Shown: in pieces, positions 62,424 to 64,000 of the stretch
Numbering within the stretch: the stretch's first letter is position 1
Layout: each line of letters opens with the position of its first letter
Assembly (NCBI GenBank): GCA_023336205.1
Contig: JALQCR010000003.1
Location: 204,922-268,921 of the forward strand
DNA: 64,000 nt
Origin: Pseudanabaena sp. Salubria-1
GTDB lineage: Bacteria; Cyanobacteriota; Cyanobacteriia; Pseudanabaenales; Pseudanabaenaceae
Direction: 5' to 3'
Made by a program: the position numbers and the translations under genes
Notes under the pieces: model-generated
Told to the model about the DNA's origin: nothing
The model's input: the letters and a program-made list of their open reading frames with translations, nothing else
Database searches by the model: none

Positions 62424-63203
62424 TTAACGGTGTAATTGCACAGATCTACCATTGATAGGTTGGATTGGACGGGCATCGACTTGATAAAGCTTTTCAAAAG
62501 CTTCGATTTGCTCTTCAGAGATAGTCACAGGCTCCACAAAAACATTCCATTTAACTCCTTCGCTACATGGTGGAGTGGTTAGAGAACCAGCATAACTATA
62601 GTAAGCTTTACTACTTGGCAAGAGCTTCGCAGCATTGATCGTGATATTATTAACTGTATTGGTTTTGCCAGTAGCAGGAATATTCTTCCAGACTTCTTCA
62701 ATCAAAGAATTTTCCTTGCCTTTAGTGAGCATAACTCCTACTACGGCAAATTTCCCAGCTTCATTGCGATGCACTAAATGTAATTCCATTGCAGCAGCCT
62801 TGTCATTAATTTCATGTTCACTTGGTGTATGAAAATGGAACTGAACAAGTGCATACTTCTCTCCATCAATAGTAACAGTACTACCTTCAGCATAGTTCAC
62901 CTGAATTGTGTGACCATTATTGATAACCACTAAGGGAGAAGCTTTATAGTCAAAGCTGATTTTTGAAGGAGTGCTTTCTACAGCATTTTTGATATTGATG
63001 GGAGATTGATCGCGACCTGACTCACACAATGCAAAATCTTTACTAAGGCTACCCCATTGAGTTGGATTTTCTGCTCCTCCGTAGCGCCAATGAGGAGCAA
63101 CTTCACCTGCCAAAGCGGGTGTCGATAATGGCGATAATGTCGCTATGACGATCGCTAATAGTAACATCACCTTCTTGCCTTGATTCTTGTTTCGTGAGTT
63201 CAT
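62424..63203 (-). CDS. ecaA: Alpha-class carbonic anhydrase, secreted
   Basis: The enzyme interconverts CO2 and bicarbonate in the periplasm or outside the cell. The 259-residue protein has a signal peptide (VMLLLAIVIATLSPLSTPALA), the alpha-class start WRYGGAENPTQWGSL with DQSPINI, the zinc histidines H123 and H125 in LVQFHFHTPSEHE and H142 in MELHLVH, and the C-terminal YAGSLTTPPCSEGVKWNVFV, where the threonine orients the zinc hydroxide. The two cysteines (60 and within TTPPCSEG) may form the usual disulfide. It is a single gene, divergent from ycf51. Confidence 0.92.
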   Translation of the reverse strand: MNSRNKNQGKKVMLLLAIVIATLSPLSTPALAGEVAPHWRYGGAENPTQWGSLSKDFALCESGRDQSPINIKNAVESTPSKISFDYKASPLVVINNGHTIQVNYAEGSTVTIDGEKYALVQFHFHTPSEHEINDKAAAMELHLVHRNEAGKFAVVGVMLTKGKENSLIEEVWKNIPATGKTNTVNNITINAAKLLPSSKAYYSYAGSLTTPPCSEGVKWNVFVEPVTISEEQIEAFEKLYQVDARPIQPINGRSVQLHR

Positions 63204-63284
63204 TAAAATGCTAGCTCTTTTCTGAAAGATAAGATAAATATAGCTGATGCAGATTGAATCCTCCTAACTTTCTACACTTTTTTG

Positions 63285-63345
63285 CAAACCAAATAAAGCC
63301 TACAAAGTAAAGGTGACCTTTACTTTGTAGGCTTTATTTGGTTTG
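63285..63345. repeat. Near-perfect 61-bp palindrome with one-base centre
   Basis: Arms of 30 bases (CAAACCAAATAAAGCCTACA...) mirror each other around a single G. It lies between divergent ecaA and ycf51, so it is not a terminator for either. With no loop it would extrude only as a cruciform or fold in RNA with a strained tip. Confidence 0.85.
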
Positions 63346-63405
63346 TAGTGCAAGTCACTATAAAATGATTTCAGTAGTTATTTAAAAATCACAATAAATT
63401 AATTT

Positions 63406-63948
63406 ATGTCGCTAACGCCTGCTTTATTTGGTCAACTCGCACAAGCAATGGGCATATTTGTATTGGTCTGCGCCTTAATTACAGGGCTAGCCGTAACATT
63501 TAAGTGGAGTTGGCGCTATCGAATGGTTGGCGCAACCCTGTTTTCAGTTGTTTTGGTTGTCGGGCTGTTCTCCCTTAGCTTTGAGCCAATTACGCGCTCA
63601 TCTATTGAAGGCGCTGTCCCATTTAAGCTTGTTTACGATCGCTTTGGTCCCAATGCCACGATTGCTGTCGCTCCAACAATTACGCCTGAACAACTTGAAG
63701 CAACTTTAAAACAAGCTAGTAGCAACCTATTTTCGTCTGGTCGTAATGCTCAAGGCGAATCGCAATTGACTATTTATGCTCGTACTATTGTGCATCCTCG
63801 CGAAGGCATATCTAAGCCACTATATCTAGGGCGAGTAAAGCGATCATTAAATCTTCGTAATGATCCTAATATAGAAGTAGATATTTTTACTGATAAATTT
63901 GCTGAACTAAGTAGCTACTCCCTTCCCACCAAAGAAATAGCCATATAA
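63406..63948 (+). CDS. ycf51: Ycf51 family protein
   Basis: The 180-residue protein has two N-terminal membrane segments (about 12-32 and 41-58) and a soluble C-terminal domain with VPFKLVYDRFGPNATIAVAP, LTIYARTIVHPREGISKPLY and a final EVDIFTDKFAELSSYS. These match Ycf51 (DUF2518), found in cyanobacteria and red-algal plastids. The function is unknown. Confidence 0.85.
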   Translation: MSLTPALFGQLAQAMGIFVLVCALITGLAVTFKWSWRYRMVGATLFSVVLVVGLFSLSFEPITRSSIEGAVPFKLVYDRFGPNATIAVAPTITPEQLEATLKQASSNLFSSGRNAQGESQLTIYARTIVHPREGISKPLYLGRVKRSLNLRNDPNIEVDIFTDKFAELSSYSLPTKEIAI

Positions 63949-63951
63949 AAC

Positions 63952-64000
63952 CAAGAATTAGCGTTGCGGCGCGCAGCGCCGCAACGGGGAATTTTTAACT
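63952..64000. repeat. Start of a GC-cored palindrome, cut by window edge
   Basis: After the ycf51 stop, AAAACCAAGAATTAGCG and TTGCGGCGC begin a palindrome of the common type. Only the core inverted repeat (TTGCGGCGC/GCGCCGCAA) is fully visible before the window ends. Confidence 0.6.

Noticed and set aside
1..64000. tRNA, rRNA or tmRNA genes
   Set aside because: I looked for cloverleaf-like segments and conserved rRNA stretches in the intergenic regions and saw none; a covariance-model scan would settle it.

Overview
The window looks like chromosomal DNA of a cyanobacterium. The palindrome GCGATCGC (HIP1) is scattered through it at high density. Several genes belong to cyanobacterial or plastid families: a CruA/CruP-type lycopene cyclase, the beta-carotene hydroxylase CrtR, a C-terminally extended flavodiiron protein, an NdbB-type quinone reductase, a complex C haem-attachment (CCB) protein, a DUF760 protein and Ycf51. 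The style of intergenic palindromes suggests a Pseudanabaena-like organism, but that is a guess. I found no rRNA, tRNA or CRISPR array.

Layout. 1-233 is the end of an IS4 element, followed by the lycopene cyclase gene. 2.3-11.8 kb is accessory and decayed: a WD40 scrap, an IS30 copy, a small gene split by a MITE, a duplicated Spy/CpxP-like periplasmic protein, orphan ORFs, an IS1 element that truncates a response regulator, and a dead haemagglutinin N-terminus. 11.8-15.6 kb holds a FAD oxidase plus threonine-synthase-like pair whose second gene is split by an IS4 element. 16.3-19.3 kb is a large hybrid histidine kinase, with a scrap of a paralogue behind it. 20.7-28.5 kb is a core block: phosphoribosyltransferase, flavodiiron protein, and lysA-cdaA-uppS, with an IS4 inside the first codons of lysA, then a CCB protein. 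29-38 kb is an insertion-sequence nursery: an exopolysaccharide chain-length gene cut by IS30, and a hybrid kinase split by an IS4 that itself carries a nested ISAs1. 38.4-64 kb is mostly intact housekeeping: crtR, DUF760, ssb, a beta-helix/SPOR protein, two sugar ABC permeases flanking a class D beta-lactamase, tex, a purine-degradation operon (hpxO-uraD-puuE) beside apt, a CBS-containing kinase, ndbB, an ABC-2 permease, potA-potD, an acidic low-complexity membrane protein, pgeF, an alpha-carbonic anhydrase and ycf51.

How the genes fit together. hpxO, uraD and puuE would take urate to allantoate, missing only the hydroxyisourate hydrolase, and sit next to the purine salvage gene apt. lysA, cdaA and uppS link diaminopimelate/lysine, cyclic di-AMP and undecaprenyl phosphate. 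cruA-type and crtR genes both serve carotenoid synthesis but are 36 kb apart.

The most striking signal is repeat traffic. Five copies of a 134-bp MITE each carry a perfect 8-bp target duplication, yet no parent transposase is in the window. At least three further non-autonomous repeat families and more than a dozen GC-cored perfect palindromes fill the intergenic DNA. By removing insertions and one copy of each target duplication, four genes can be rebuilt in frame: the small OB-fold-like gene, the threonine-synthase-like gene, lysA and the hybrid kinase. The native C-terminus of one permease can also be recovered.
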